From Verticillium longisporum (Eukaryota > Ascomycota > Sordariomycetes > Glomerellales > Plectosphaerellaceae): DNA of 64,000 bases. The translations under genes and the position numbers were made by a program. This document shows, piece after piece, positions 49,909-61,048 of this stretch. The stretch lies in the NCBI GenBank assembly GCA_019188255.1, contig JAETXT010000004.1, positions 4,898,001 to 4,962,000 on the forward strand, read 5' to 3'. Positions within the stretch are counted from its first letter, which is position 1, and each line of letters opens with the position of its first letter. The notes under the pieces are model-generated. The model saw only the letters and a list, made by a program, of their open reading frames with translations, had not been told where the DNA came from and searched no databases.

Positions 49909-52602
49909 TCTTACTGAAAATTCTTCGGTAATCTTCACAGGACCCGAATGCGGAGCAAACATTTTCGCAACTTCCAGGTGTATCCCAGAAATTACTGACA
50001 GATTCAGTGCCAGCACAATATTGGAAATTCGTGCCAATGACGAGGATGTGCGCAGGTATCTAGACGGCCGAATACTGCAATCCGGACGGACATTGCTAGA
50101 AAAATGCCGTGAGGAGATTAGGAATGAGATCACGGAGGTTTCTGATGGAATGAATGTAAGCGTTTCAGTACTCTCCTAACAAGCCGCATGATTGAATTTG
50201 CTAGGTTCCTCCTTGCGCAGCTTCATTTCGAATCCGTCAGCAAAAAGAGAACAACTCGGAGTATAAAAGACGCATTAAAAAGTCTCCTGACGGGACCAGA
50301 GGCGTACAATCATGTTTACAAAGAAGCTTGGATGCGGATTACCGAATCTGATACCGAGTCGCAGGACCTGGCGAAGAAGGTTCTCTCATGGATCACGTGT
50401 GCAAAAAGACAACTCACAACGTCGGAAATCCAACATGCACTGGCTATACAAGAGGGTGACTCTGAACTTGAAGAAGAGGGTATCCCATCGGTCGAGGACG
50501 TGGTCTCCGTTTGTGTTGGATTGGTTGAAACCGACGAAGAGAGCAGCATCATCCGATTAGTTCATCGCACAGCGCAAGAGTACTTCCAGCGGATTTTTCC
50601 AAATGTGGAGACCGACATCGCTAAAGTCTGCCTTACCTATCTTTCATTTGACAACTTTAGGAACGGATTCTGTCTGACAGGGCAAGACATACGAGACCAG
50701 CAGCTGTTGGATCCGTTCTTCGAATACGCCGCACAAAATTGGGTCCTCCACGCTCGCTCCGCCTCACCTGACGTACATCCGCTTATTTCTACTTTTTTGT
50801 CATCTGGGTCAAAGGTTCCAAGTAGTTGTCTGCTCTGGGCGGTGAAGAACCAGCAAGAGCTCATCGCAGAATGGCTGTTAGAACGACGCGTCGACACGAA
50901 TATCCGCGACGCCGATTGGAAGACCCCATTGCATCATGCTGTTATTCACGGCTGGACAAGATGTGTTCAGCTCCTCCTAAGCTATGAAGCGACCAAACTG
51001 TCAAATATGACCACGGACATCAACAACATGACCCCCATTCACTACACTGTCGCAAAAGCAAACGAAGAAATTGCGCAGGTCTTCCTCGATGCTGGAGTAT
51101 CAGTCGACAGTCTAGTGAAAAGGAGGATCTGGCTGGCGACATGCCAAGATGGCAAGCTCACCTATGCACCAAATAGCAATCTACATTGCTCCCAGGGTGG
51201 GTTCAACGCTCCGCAAGGGCTCACAGCTTTGCACTATGCGGCCTTGACAGGGAGTGCTCAGATGACAAGATATTTCCTCGACCACGGTGCCAACCCAAAT
51301 GCGGTCTCCGAGTGCGGCGAAACGCCTCTGCATCTCGCAGTTAGGCAAGACATCTACGATTGGAAGCGGCCCTTTGGCAAACGAGACCGTTAGAATAGTC
51401 CAGACTTTAGAATCGAAGTTTTGCTTGATTTGATAGATCATGGCACTGATGACGAGGAAGAATACTCCAAGATAATGGGTATGATCAACAAGCATAGGGT
51501 CGACATTATCGATGCTCTCCTCAACCACCCGGAAATCGACGTAAATACCAGAGATACACATGGCGCGTCTCTCCTGCACTGCATTCCTTATGGGAATTGG
51601 CGGTCTCAATCTATCCTCGAGAGGCTGCTTGAGAAAAATATCAAAAAATCCGAACGTGATTCGAAGGGTCGGACGCCACTGCATCTGTGTCAAGGAGTCT
51701 TGTGCAACGAGTGAAGGGGTCAACTGTTGGTCTCTTGGGGGTCTCTAGGAAGATAGAATAATCGATACCCTTCTCTAAATCTTAGTCCGTTGACCTTTCT
51801 TATAACTATTCCCTCACTGCGCTCGGTCCTCTCTTCTTGATTCCTACGATCAAACAACAGGCGATCCCCTGTTGGTCTCATACCTCCCTCAGGTCCTGAC
51901 AATCTGGCCTGTTTGGCGAGAGATGTGAAGTCTATTACGGCTCTAATTAGACATGGCGCAAGTGCAATGGACCTGGACGAAGGCGGACTCAACACGCTCC
52001 ACTGCGCAGCACGGAGTGGAGACGGGGAAACCATCCATGTTCTGCTTGACTTTGTCACGGACGGAAATTCCATGATACTTGCGACTGCGAGAGATAAGCA
52101 TGATCGAAATGCACTACATCACCTACTTGGTAGGCACGATGGCGTTAGCATAGACGCCGTTCGGTCTCTCTTGTCGAGCAGCGTCGGCATCAACGACCTT
52201 GATGACCGTGGTTACTCGCCGCTAGCGGTATACCTAGCCAAATCCTCCTTCCCATTAGAAAAGGCGCAAGTAGTGCGACTTCTCTTTGAACGAGGCGCTG
52301 ACGCTTCGTTCACCAGTCCTAAGGCAGGTTTTACACTGGGCCATCTATCTGCCAAATCCTATCGACTTGATGGAGAACTCCTCTCCGTTTTGGCGAGCTC
52401 TGGCGTGGATCTCCACATGAAAGATGCCGCAGGCCGCACGGTTTTGCACCGCGCAGCGATGGCAGGTTCTCTTACCGAGGACGCCTTGGAATTTCTTTAC
52501 AATGACATGGGTCTATCAAGAGGCTCCCGCGACAGTCTCGGGCTAACACCATTGGATCACGCGATTGAGATGAGAAAAAAACCGTCATCGAGACACGTTT
52601 GA
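49909..52602 (+). pseudogene. NACHT-ankyrin NLR, 5' truncated, nonsense and insertion
   Basis: This is a fungal STAND/NLR receptor remnant; such proteins act in non-self recognition. It starts within the NACHT ATPase (CGANIFATSR...DEDVRRYLDG), so the N-terminal effector domain and Walker A and B are missing. The NACHT tail and winged-helix-like region follow (LAKKVLSWITCAKRQLTTSEIQHALAI, then IRLVHRTAQEYF, about 50375-50600). Ankyrin repeats run from about 50890 to 52590 (for example TALHYAALTGSAQMTRYFLDHGANPN and NTLHCAARSGDGETIHVLLDF). The GT-AG stretch at 50156-50204 with a CTAAC box looks like an intron, but its removal does not restore phase exactly. TAG at 51391-51393 replaces the expected Trp codon (TGG to TAG, RIP-like). 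About 200 bp of non-ankyrin sequence interrupts it at 51712-51912, and the frame resumes unchanged afterwards. Confidence 0.85.
51712..51912. repeat. Non-coding insertion in NLR ankyrin region
   Basis: The ankyrin reading stops at TGA (51712-51714) and resumes in the same frame near 51913. The block between contains TGTTGGTCTC twice (51725-51734 and 51870-51879), 145 bp apart, and a CAACA at 51855-51859. It resembles part of an LTR or small non-autonomous element, but no target duplication could be fixed. Confidence 0.45.
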
Positions 52603-54108
52603 TCGAGACCGGTGGTTAAGAACAGAGGAGATCTTACGTCACCGCTAGATAGCACTGTAGCTGTATTCAAAGTAACCAGCCCTGGACAAGTTGGGTATCA
52701 AGCTTGCCTTTGAGGGTTATCTGGCGAGGGCTTGACTATATTGCCCGATGAAATAGACACTTTGCTATCGCCATCATCTGGTAGAGCGGTGGCTGGCGTT
52801 CTCTCAATCCTCTCACAACTGCCCTACCTGTCCGGCGAAGTTGTGAGTCCGGTGGTTGGAAGGGAGGTTCATTATGGAAAAGCTGGAAGGAACGCCGCGA
52901 AACGAAGCGAATCTGTTTCCAAGCAACCCCCTAGCCATGCGTCGGGTAGATAGGACTGGCTTGTTTCTCTATAGGTCTGAAATATCCTTCACCCATTTCG
53001 ACTGGTCAATGTACAGTTTTTACTTGCCATACAACGGCGGCTTCTGACAACTCCAGGCTTCTGACAGCTCCAATATTGCTTGGCCACATCCCAAAAAGAA
53101 TGCCCTTCATCGTTCCCCACTCCGTAACCAATGGCTCTCTCATCTCGCATCTCGATTCGTTCACCGGCGACGGGACTATACCCTCTCGAAATTTGAGTTT
53201 GATTGAAGTGCCAGAAGCCCCATGTAACTTGAAGCCTCCCTCATGAAGTCAACAATCCACGCCTCTGAGCTCCTCTACAGTGTCTGGATTGGTGCTTAAG
53301 TGCGGCCATGTGACGTCGGAACAATTGGATCTAGGGCTGCGGCTCTTCTGCGACGGTCGAGCGATGCGGGAGGAGACCACGCTGCTTCGCCAAATCTGTA
53401 GCTGTGGTGGAGTTGTCTGATACGATCTATGTAAGATAGCGGTGAAGGATTACACCGCAAAGGCGTTGGTACACTCTGCCACCGCTGTCGAGGAGTGCCG
53501 TTGAAATTTCGCTGAGTGGATTACGTGGATGAACTACATCGGCAGACCGTCGCCTTCTCTGGAACGAGACGGCAAGAAAGGAATTGCCGGCTCTATCGTA
53601 CTTCAGGGTTGTACATAGATATTTGCTTACTCGCGAGCAAATTGTATCAGGTCTGACTGTCTTAACCCCTTCCTGCCTATTCGCACTCAAATTCCTGCAA
53701 TGTCTGATTCACTTTTTCCGAGTTCGTGACAGACGCTATATTTGGCTTTGTGGTACTAAGTTCCCCTTCGTTCTTTTCTTAAGTCTCGGAGAGCCTCCTT
53801 CTGACAGCTTTACCTTTGCTTGATCTTCAACCTTCATTGACGGGCTCTTGAATGTACCAGTCTTACCTGGTCTCGGTAGTTTTCTTAAGTTGGTTTCAAC
53901 AGCACACGTCTTGGTCCGCGCCTTCTTCCTTCCCGTTCTCTCATTTCCCTCCTGTTCTTTCACTTTTATACACTTCTTCTTCCTCTCTTTCTTACCCTTC
54001 GTGTCGTCGAGCACTCGTGACGTATCTTTCAATGGTTTGCTATCACCACAGTTCTTTGTCGCTAAAGGTGTTTTGCATCCCGGTAAGGCACCCCCAGGAA
54101 CAGTGTTG
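52603..54108. other. About 1.5 kb with no convincing gene
   Basis: Short overlapping frames occur on both strands. A Lys/Arg-rich minus-strand frame of 127 codons (54119-53736) is compositionally biased and faces a T- and C-rich plus strand, so it is probably not a gene. Two short copies of cttctgaca occur near 53040-53065. Confidence 0.4.
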
Positions 54109-54821
54109 TTATGGCTCACCTGTACCTTCCATTAGCGGTATAGTGCGGAAGATCACCCGGGAAGACTCAACCTGTGAGGCCTTGATCTGCCTCCAGCGAG
54201 TGTTAGCCACACTCAGCCTCCCAAACCTTTCCTTCCATACCTCGGCCTCATCCACTGGCCACATTTGGTAGGCGAAGTCAGCAGCTTCGGGTACGGCCGG
54301 ATGGACTACTTCAATCCGCCGCACATTGCAACCCCCAGTCTTCCCTGTGATAATAGGCTCCTCAATCGTCTGATAAAAGGTTGCCCCGAAAGGGTTGAAT
54401 CTGACCGGCGGTGGATGCAACAGCACCGTGACCACATCGCAACCAGAAATATACCAAGCGAAGGCGGCCGATGCTCCGTGGACATACTTTGACCATGCTT
54501 TTTTGTTTTACGGTGCTGAAGGCATTGTGGATGCTTGGGGTTCATCAATGGGCCCATTGCCGTCGTCAACGTCTGCATGTGATGATCGTCGGCCCACCTT
54601 TGTGCCTGGCTTTGGTCCATCCCACTCCACAAGACCTGTCGACGCCGGGGGCAAGCCTGTTGAAATTGCCGACGAACCTGTGCTTCCTCCTCAGACGTGA
54701 GATACTGCCGCAAGACCTTCTCAACATCTGGTGGAGGCTGCCGTTCCCTATTGAGGGTTTTGTGCGGGCCAATCGGCCAATTTGTTGATGGACCAGCCAT
54801 GCCTGTGGCATTCCGAATCAC
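54109..54821 (-). pseudogene. Hypothetical protein, one frameshift
   Basis: The first frame opens at 54821 (MIRNATGMAGP...) with a charged helical stretch (DVEKVLRQYLTSEEEAQVRRQFQQA). At an A6 run on the minus strand (54499-54504) the reading must move by one base to continue with AWSKYVHGASAAFAWYISGCDVV and then LHPPPVRFNPFGATFYQTIEEPIITG, EVVHPAVP and YQMWPVDEAEVWKERFG. It ends at 54109. The second part is rich in conserved-looking Trp, Tyr and Pro residues, as in a folded domain, but I cannot name it. The joined length is about 237 residues. One missing A is the only break, so it may be an intact gene in reality. Confidence 0.55.
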
Positions 54822-55310
54822 GAAAGAAATGCAAGACCACCTGCGAACGATGAGGATTCGCTAGCTTTATAGCGAAGCGTGGTAACACACTAGAGCCATC
54901 TATCACTATCACCCTACTAGTTGTATTAGCTCCCTAATTGATACGTCAACGTGACGTCACCATGGCACTCTCTTCCCTCTACATAAAAAGATTTTCTGCG
55001 TCAAGTAGCTTTTGGCTAAAAGGCACTATTGAGTATTGAGTATTGATACAGTATGGCCGCTTCTTGTGTTTTGTGGTCTCATTCGTATCCTACCTCTCGC
55101 TCAGCTTCTCGTGGGGTGTGTTGTGTCCAAGTTGCTCAGTGACTTAAGTCGAGCGAGTGCCTCATTTTAGACGCAGAGGTCCCTTAGCAAGATCCCAAAA
55201 CTGGTCCCTACTCAAGGCCGCCGTCGGTATCCACCTCGATGATGATTTCTGTGTGTCGCGCACTAAGTGACTGCTTTCTTCCTTGAAAAATGAGGATCTT
55301 TCCGCCGGAC
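54822..55310. other. Intergenic, nothing assigned
   Basis: This holds a possible promoter for the minus-strand gene at 54821. The run TATTGAGTATTGAGTATTGA (three short direct copies near 55028-55046) is the only local repeat seen. No gene is supported. Confidence 0.45.
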
Positions 55311-55430
55311 TCACAGACTCGGCAGGAACGGCAAAGCGTCATAGAGGGACGGGCACTGTCTCGCCATGTTTTCAGTTGCACTGGCATCTAGAATTCTGGC
55401 ACGGGTGGCTTCTCCGTCTTCACATTCCTG

Positions 55431-55487
55431 CTAGAGGATTGAGAGGGAGGCTCTCGGGTGAGATATCAATTGACTGCTGCTTCTTAC
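55431..55487 (-). other. Spliceosomal intron
   Basis: Minus-strand GTAAGA donor (at 55487) and CTCTAG acceptor (at 55431), 57 nt, phase 0. It joins two open frames (EASQK to QECEDGEATRARILD). Its size and borders are typical of filamentous fungi. Confidence 0.55.
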
Positions 55488-55743
55488 CTTCTGCGACGCC
55501 TCGGGCAGTTGAGGGGCATTCGAGACCATCTTACACGCGATCCTGTCGCTCGGTGATTTGTCGTGTGACGGATCGGATATGTTTGTCTGCAAGTTGCCGT
55601 TCATGCGCGCGTTTGAGCTTGCATTAGGCATGGTACCACGCCTTTCTTTCTAGCTCTGCTCGTACTCGGCGCACGACACGTCTTCGTCTGACTTGCCTAC
55701 CACTTTCCTCATCTTAGCCATGTAGGCCTTGGCATCTTGACCC

Positions 55744-55842
55744 ATCTAGTCCTCTTTACTCATCTAGTCCTCTTTACTCATCTAGTCCTCTTTACTCATC
55801 TAGTCCTCTTTACTCATCTAGTCCTCTTTACCCATCTAGTCG
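55744..55842 (-). repeat. 18-bp tandem repeat, five copies plus part
   Basis: The plus-strand unit atctagtcctctttactc is repeated at 55744, 55762, 55780, 55798 and 55816 (the last with one change), followed by a partial unit. Being a multiple of three, it keeps frame on the minus strand, where each unit reads stop-M-S-K-E-D. Confidence 0.9.
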
Positions 55843-56478
55843 TCATGGGCCAAGAGATTTCTTAGGCGCGTTGGGTCAGCAGGGCCTCTGTCCTTCCAAA
55901 CCAGCTCATGTACAGACAGCCCCGGATCATCAGAAACGCAGGCGCGTTTCGTGTGAGATGCGACCAATCACTGCCATCGTGGCGGTGAAAGGAAGCCGGC
56001 GTGTGATTTTCCACATCCCCAACTCTTCACCTTTGTTGCCACTATATGACTTACCTGACAAAAACCCTGATTTAGATCAGGGAGCCGGCAGGCTGCGCTT
56101 TCCAAAGCGGACCCAAATACCCAACCTTCGCCTGAAACAGCCTCCTATGCTGTTCATAAGCCAATCTGGCGGCCGCGATTGCCCAGGGATATCGAGCCGC
56201 GGGCCAATTTACAAGACGCGACGTGAGCAATGTGCCCGACCCTCCACACCCAGGAAACACTATCTTGCGTTTTCACCGCGTTCACTTCGTAGGAAACGTC
56301 CCCGACCGCTCATATTACCCACAGACTGAATGTGAGGTATCGCCGCAGCTTTTTGTTCCTTGTCGTCGCTCAGATCATCGTTTCTCTCAGCATGGGCATT
56401 TGCGTTTGGCACCCTGGCCCTGATTGATAGCGATGGCTGTCTGATGTTTGCAGACGGGTCGGTAGTGCTCTGCAGCAT

Positions 56479-57397
56479 GATAGGACAGGTAAGGTTTCCT
56501 CAGTCCAGTGAAATTTCGTACCGCTTACAACATGGAGAGGGAGGCTCCTGGCACCTATTTCAGCGATCTTCTTGCCCAGAACCCTTAGCGTGCGCTTTGA
56601 GTTCTCTGCTCTTGTACTTTCCCTTGGGCCTTATTCTGGTGAGCAGATGCCCGACCACCGGGACTATCATGCTCTCCCCTGGTGCCGGCTTGTTCCGCGT
56701 CTAGATGGCCTGCGAATGGTCGTTGTTCACATAGGAGAAAAGAAGCTCCGGAGGGAGACCGGGCAGTAACACATTAGGTAATACACCCAAAGTTTGCTAG
56801 ATGCTAGGCCATCTCTCAATACAGATTATATCGACTCCCGGCTTGGTCGTGGCTTGCGCTGTGATAAGTGCCCAAGCCGATGCCTGGAACATTCCCCTCT
56901 TGGCTGAACTCAATATATCCTCAGTAAGCACAACGAACTGCTAGAAGGACCATGCTAACATATGAGATCATGGCAGATGTAGGGCCTTGAGAACTTGTCG
57001 CTCAGATACAAGGTCAGTTAATTTGATCACTGTCCTCGAGAAGAAATGTACCTATAAGCACTGGAATGTCCGCTTTGATGTACTTGTGCATTCTGTCGAT
57101 CCTGACGTCCGCTTCGCATGGCTAATTTTCCTGGATCACTTGTCGTTGCCACGTTACCCTACCTTGGAGTTTGCCTATCCCAGTCCAAGTGGTATCATCC
57201 TCGCTAGATTAGTGCCTTGGTTATGACATGGAGCGGAATGGGATTATGCGAGGGCCGGAGCACAGTAGGTACTGTGGCCATTAAGTTCATTTCTGGCTTG
57301 CCGTTTTGATTGGTCACAGTGTTCCTGCCAAAGCTTCCTCTAGTAGTCCTCATGTAAGCGGCTAATCGCAGGATCAACCACATCGATGCTAATCTAT
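56479..57397. other. No supported gene
   Basis: Short frames occur on both strands. The plus-strand frame at 56987-57226 (79 codons) and the minus-strand stretch from 56704 to 56480 could be remnants, but they have no start context or family resemblance that I can support. Confidence 0.35.
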
Positions 57398-59253
57398 CTA
57401 TCTATCAATTCGTCCCTTGAGTTTTGTACAATAGTACACTTCCAGAGACCCCTGCGTCCGGCCTGGGTGAGACCGAGTGAACAGTTCATGGATCTTGGCC
57501 CAAGATAACTGTTCAACCTCCTTGAGCCTAATCAGATAGTTGACTTCATCCTTTGTGAATGGTCTGCCCGAACTGTTTGCATGTTTCTTTCCGTGCCGTT
57601 TCCCACGAGGACATGAAAAGGGTCGTATCTCCGCCATACCATTATTCCAGCGCCGGTCTACTTGCGGGTCCTATGAAAACTGCAGCTGAAATGTTGCCAT
57701 ACCATTCACTGTTACGCGCTTTAGAGAGACGCCCTCTAATGGCCACTCCTCAAACCTAGCAATACACGCTTTATCGACAGAGTTTCGGTTAGACGATTAA
57801 CGCGTGGATAATGGCGGGGTAGCAATACTAGAAGTTCGGACATCTTCCGCACCACGGCTGTTACCAGGGGCCGCCGATAGCCTTGAAGAGTGTCGCAAGC
57901 TTCGACGTTGGGCGGCGGCTGTCTATGGAGGAGATGCCTTGCGACGTTTCGGGGACGGCATGTTAATTTCGTCTAGCCCGCTATCGCTCCTTTCTTCGGT
58001 GCTGTTTATCGACCTTGCCGTATAGCTTTCGTCGCTACCGCTTCCGTCTAACGAGGAAGAACCAATGTTGGATTCGGAATTCTGGTTCGCTTCATGCTGA
58101 ATATAGGCGTCTAGTGCATTGCTCGATATAGAGCGGAGACGTACACTTCGTCGCTAGGAGAATCCATGGGCTGGCAGTGTACGCCGCGTTCGCTTAACGC
58201 TAGACGGTAAAGGGGGCCCCGGGTCCGCCCTCGCTGCCGCGGTGTGGTGAAGGGTGCAGACACGAATGCTGTGTCACATGGCGATGTGCAGGTGGCCATC
58301 ACTGTGTTTTTGAGGCAAAGAAAGCGTTGCTGGTCGTGTTGGGACAGCTGGCATCTTTTGAGCTCGCCTTGTGTCTTGTAGGTCGCGTTGGACCAACTGT
58401 AATCCCTCGCAGATCGACGGGGACAGCTGGGACGAAAGGGAAGAGGCAAGCAGAGACGCTGCTGAGCCTGCAAGGCCTTCAGTTGGGTCGATTGTCGTTG
58501 TAACGATAATCTGGTCCAAAGGCTCTGCACGCAAGGATGAAGGCGATAGTGTCCGCTCCGGACCTTCCGCATCTGACCCATCGGAGCTGGCTTGAGACAC
58601 ATAGCTAGAAGAATCTTGGGAGCCTCCAGTATGTGGCAGCGAGGGTTGAAGGACGTCATAAGCAGGACTTGAGACCAGCTCCGAGGGAGTTCGGACCCGT
58701 CCCATGTCATGGTCGTCCTCGGAGGCAGAGGCACCGGGGGCGGGAAGAAGGGCTGGCAGAACTAGAGATGATGGTGCTTGTAGAGTGCAATATGTCGAAG
58801 AGTCTCCGTCCCCTGCGAATACGACATTGTCTCTTGCTTTCTCAGGATGTTGTGAGAACGCCTCGATGTGGTGAGGGTCAACAACAGGGCCGCATATCGA
58901 GTCAGCCCGAAAGTTCGAGACCGATCGTGAGCTAAGAATACCACCTTCATCGGCAGTCGACGGCTGCCTCTCGGGCACAGGTGCCGGAATGTCTCGGGCG
59001 TTTCCATCGCCGTCGTCGTCATCACAACCGTCGTCATCCGATATTACAATGGCGTTCTCGTCAGCCGGCTGGTGGCTGCGTAGTCTTTGTCGTTCGGCGC
59101 GCTCACCGGCATAGAGAGAGCTTCGTTTCTCGGCAGCTTGCAAACTGATCGTCTCAGACTGTCCGGCGTCGTGAGATCTATGAAGGATGGTGCAGCCGCT
59201 GAGGGCTGGTAGGAGGGCTGGTAGAATTCAATACGATCAAGGCTGATTTGCAT
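57398..59253 (-). pseudogene. SANT/Myb-like domain protein, copy A, broken
   Basis: The start at 59253 gives MQISLDRIEFYQPSYQPS...SFIDLTTPDS. A one-base shift near 59150 leads to a long acidic, Ser-rich frame (59143-58274) with an AIVISDDD patch and a conserved block LSSQLSPSICEGLQLVQ...DTRRA. A further shift near 58290 and several stops follow. The reading continues through SINSTEERSDSGLDEINMPSPKRRK (about 57950) to KRVTVNGMATFQLQFS, a TAG (57671-57673) where the protein would have Trp, and the C-terminal SANT/Myb-like domain (GRPFTKDEV...RLKE...LSWAKIHELF...RTQGSLEVYYCTKLKG) ending at 57398. The disordered N-terminus and DNA-binding C-terminus suggest a nuclear regulator. It is paralogous to 61755-62937. 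Confidence 0.7.
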
Positions 59254-59467
59254 GGCCGTGAAACTTGAAATCGCAAGAGCGATACGATGAATGCGTGGCG
59301 AGTGAATCACGAGTATGGTGAGGACGGCACAGAGAGAAGCCTGCGGTTGTATTTTTATAGATAAACCCGCTGTTACGCAGGTACTCCCAAAGGCCTGTTT
59401 TCCAACACTGCAGCACACTTCATGACCTTCTCATAGGGAAGGTTGACTCAATGATCAGAGGGTTACT

Positions 59468-60007
59468 TCAACCCAGGCCCCTGAAGGACGACCTGCCTAA
59501 CCGTTGCATCGCCACCCTTAACGGTAGTCTTGCATGAGTTATCACATCCTCCACTTTCGTCTTCCAATAACGTCGACAGACATCGTACGACTCTCGGACT
59601 CGCCGCTCTCCGCGAGGCACCAGGTGACCAGCCACGTCAAGGTTTAAAGTGTACTCCGTCGTGCGAAGTGAGACATTGCTGGCCAGCCGCATCCCCTTCG
59701 TCCGAGTTGGGAAGGAAATAAACCACTCAGTTGTCCGAGCGCTTCTTGATCGGATGACACGACGACGCCCGGATGAAAGGCTTGGAGGCCTCACCGGTCT
59801 GAAAGCGAAACGCACCAGCGTGCCCCGTCCTTCCGAAACTCCCAAGAGCCATCGATCGTATTGGTGGGCACGAAGCTGGGGCGGTCGCCAAGTTCCGCCA
59901 AGGTGCCGCCGTAAAGGTATCTTGCCCCTTTTGCCTGCATGAAAATCAAATGTCATGAGGAATGGCGGTGAGTCGGAGTAATGAGCTGATTCGTCCGATC
60001 GCAACAT
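59468..60007 (-). CDS. Possible hypothetical protein, 179 codons
   Basis: This open frame is rich in Arg (RRHLGGTWRPPQL...RRVIRSRSAR) with no recognisable domain. A different minus-strand frame over the same stretch also stays nearly open (with two stops), so the true reading is unsure. It lies upstream of the SANT copy A gene. It may be a chance ORF in G+C-rich sequence. Confidence 0.2.
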   Translation of the reverse strand: MLRSDESAHYSDSPPFLMTFDFHAGKRGKIPLRRHLGGTWRPPQLRAHQYDRWLLGVSEGRGTLVRFAFRPVRPPSLSSGRRRVIRSRSARTTEWFISFPTRTKGMRLASNVSLRTTEYTLNLDVAGHLVPRGERRVRESYDVCRRYWKTKVEDVITHARLPLRVAMQRLGRSSFRGLG

Positions 60008-60610
60008 TTCGTGACCGGTGACCGCGGCAAGCGAGGAGTCAGGGGTATCGCAACGCGGAAGTGATCGCTCAAGGGATTGGCAGCTGAGCAGCCATGCATG
60101 GAACTAGCCTCAGGCCCGTTGCAAGGGTGAGAGATAGGAGGGACACGCTGGCTGGGAGTTCACCGCGAGAACCGGGAACGGCGACTGGGCTTTGGGCGTG
60201 CGGGGCCAGTTGGGCGAGGGCCAGCGAACATTGTGAATTGTCGCCGAAGCTGAGACCAAAGCTCCATCGCGTGACAGAAAGACTCGTCGAGATGGCTGTC
60301 GAGGACTTGCAACGAGGACGCGGCCAGGTCGGGGAAACCGGGCGTGGTGCCAGGCTAGGCAGGCAGCAGCATGACAGTGGAGATGAAAAGGGGGAGGGGG
60401 CTGAGCCGACGAAAACAAGGAAGGCGAGCTAGTAGCTTAGAACTGGGCGACGGCGGGAAGGAGGTGAGGAGGTAACATGTACTGGCGACGACGTGCGGAC
60501 GGGGGACGGCCTACTTATAGTAAACGCATCATTTGTTGACAACACTGTGGAGAGGTGTTGATGCATTGTAGGTCCCGAGTGTTGGTCCTTGGGTGAGTCA
60601 GTTCTGTGAC
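60008..60610. other. G+C-rich intergenic stretch
   Basis: Overlapping frames lie on both strands (60094-60432 plus; 60110-60418 and 60429-60728 minus), each low in complexity and without a domain. No feature is supported. Confidence 0.35.
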
Positions 60611-61048
60611 ATGTCGGGGCGCCTGTTGGGAACTGTACTGGATGAGCGGCGTCTCGGCTGGGGCAGATTTTGGTACGGTGCGTGGTTGGGATCGCGCTCT
60701 TTTCATCGTATTGGAGAGTTGGAGCCACGTGAATTGGGGATCATGGTTGCTTGGCTTCGATGGTACCTTGGTGTGGTAGGTAACAGGCGTCTTCGTGAGT
60801 TAGACGATGTGGATCTTTATCTCTTGGATGATGTTCTTCGTGTGGTCAATGACAAGCTGGCGTTGGACGTATCCTTTGGGAGTTGGACCGTCCGAGGGGA
60901 GGAGCGCAGGTTTTCTTTTATTTCCGTCAGTGTTTTGGCGGTGTTAAGTGTTGCAATGGGTATGGAAAGTGAGTTTTTGTCATTGATGGGTTATAGGGGG
61001 GGGAGCCCTGTAATTCCGGGATCGGATGAAGATAGTGTGTCAAGTTAG
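60611..61048 (+). CDS. Hypothetical protein, 145 residues
   Basis: From ATG at 60611 the frame is uninterrupted to TAG at 61046-61048. The protein is Trp- and Arg-rich (GWGRFWYGAWLGSRSFHRIG), followed by an Asp/Leu-rich helical stretch (LRELDDVDLYLLDDVLRVVNDKL) and a hydrophobic segment (FSFISVSVLAVLSVAMGM) that could span a membrane. No stop, shift or RIP-type change is present, unlike its neighbours. The family is not recognised. An in-frame GTG lies 18 bp upstream, but the ATG is preferred. Confidence 0.4.
   Translation: MSGRLLGTVLDERRLGWGRFWYGAWLGSRSFHRIGELEPRELGIMVAWLRWYLGVVGNRRLRELDDVDLYLLDDVLRVVNDKLALDVSFGSWTVRGEERRFSFISVSVLAVLSVAMGMESEFLSLMGYRGGSPVIPGSDEDSVSS

Larger units (their letters stand above)
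55311..56478 (-). pseudogene. Hypothetical gene with in-frame minisatellite and stops
   Basis: The best-supported part is 55631-55311: 48 codons from the ATG, a 57-nt GT-AG intron (55431-55487, GTAAGA...CTCTAG) in phase 0, then 40 codons to TGA at 55311-55313. In the same frame the reading extends upstream through one TAG (KSDEDVSCAEYEQS, stop, KERRGT), through an 18-bp tandem repeat encoding stop-MSKED units, to RLRNLLAHDD and DDPGLSVHELVWKDRGPADPT (to about 55935). Further upstream two minus-strand frames look coding: 56260-56072 with an aromatic and Arg-rich stretch, and 56478-56260, Ser/Asn/Asp-rich with a GRGRFLRSERG patch. Their link to the rest is inferred. No family is recognised. Stops in CAG-like positions suit RIP. 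Confidence 0.45.

Noticed and set aside
53736..54135. Lys/Arg-rich minus frame and overlapping Ser/Phe-rich plus frames
   Set aside because: Low-complexity T- and C-rich DNA yields open frames on both strands. No motif separates a real gene from shadow.
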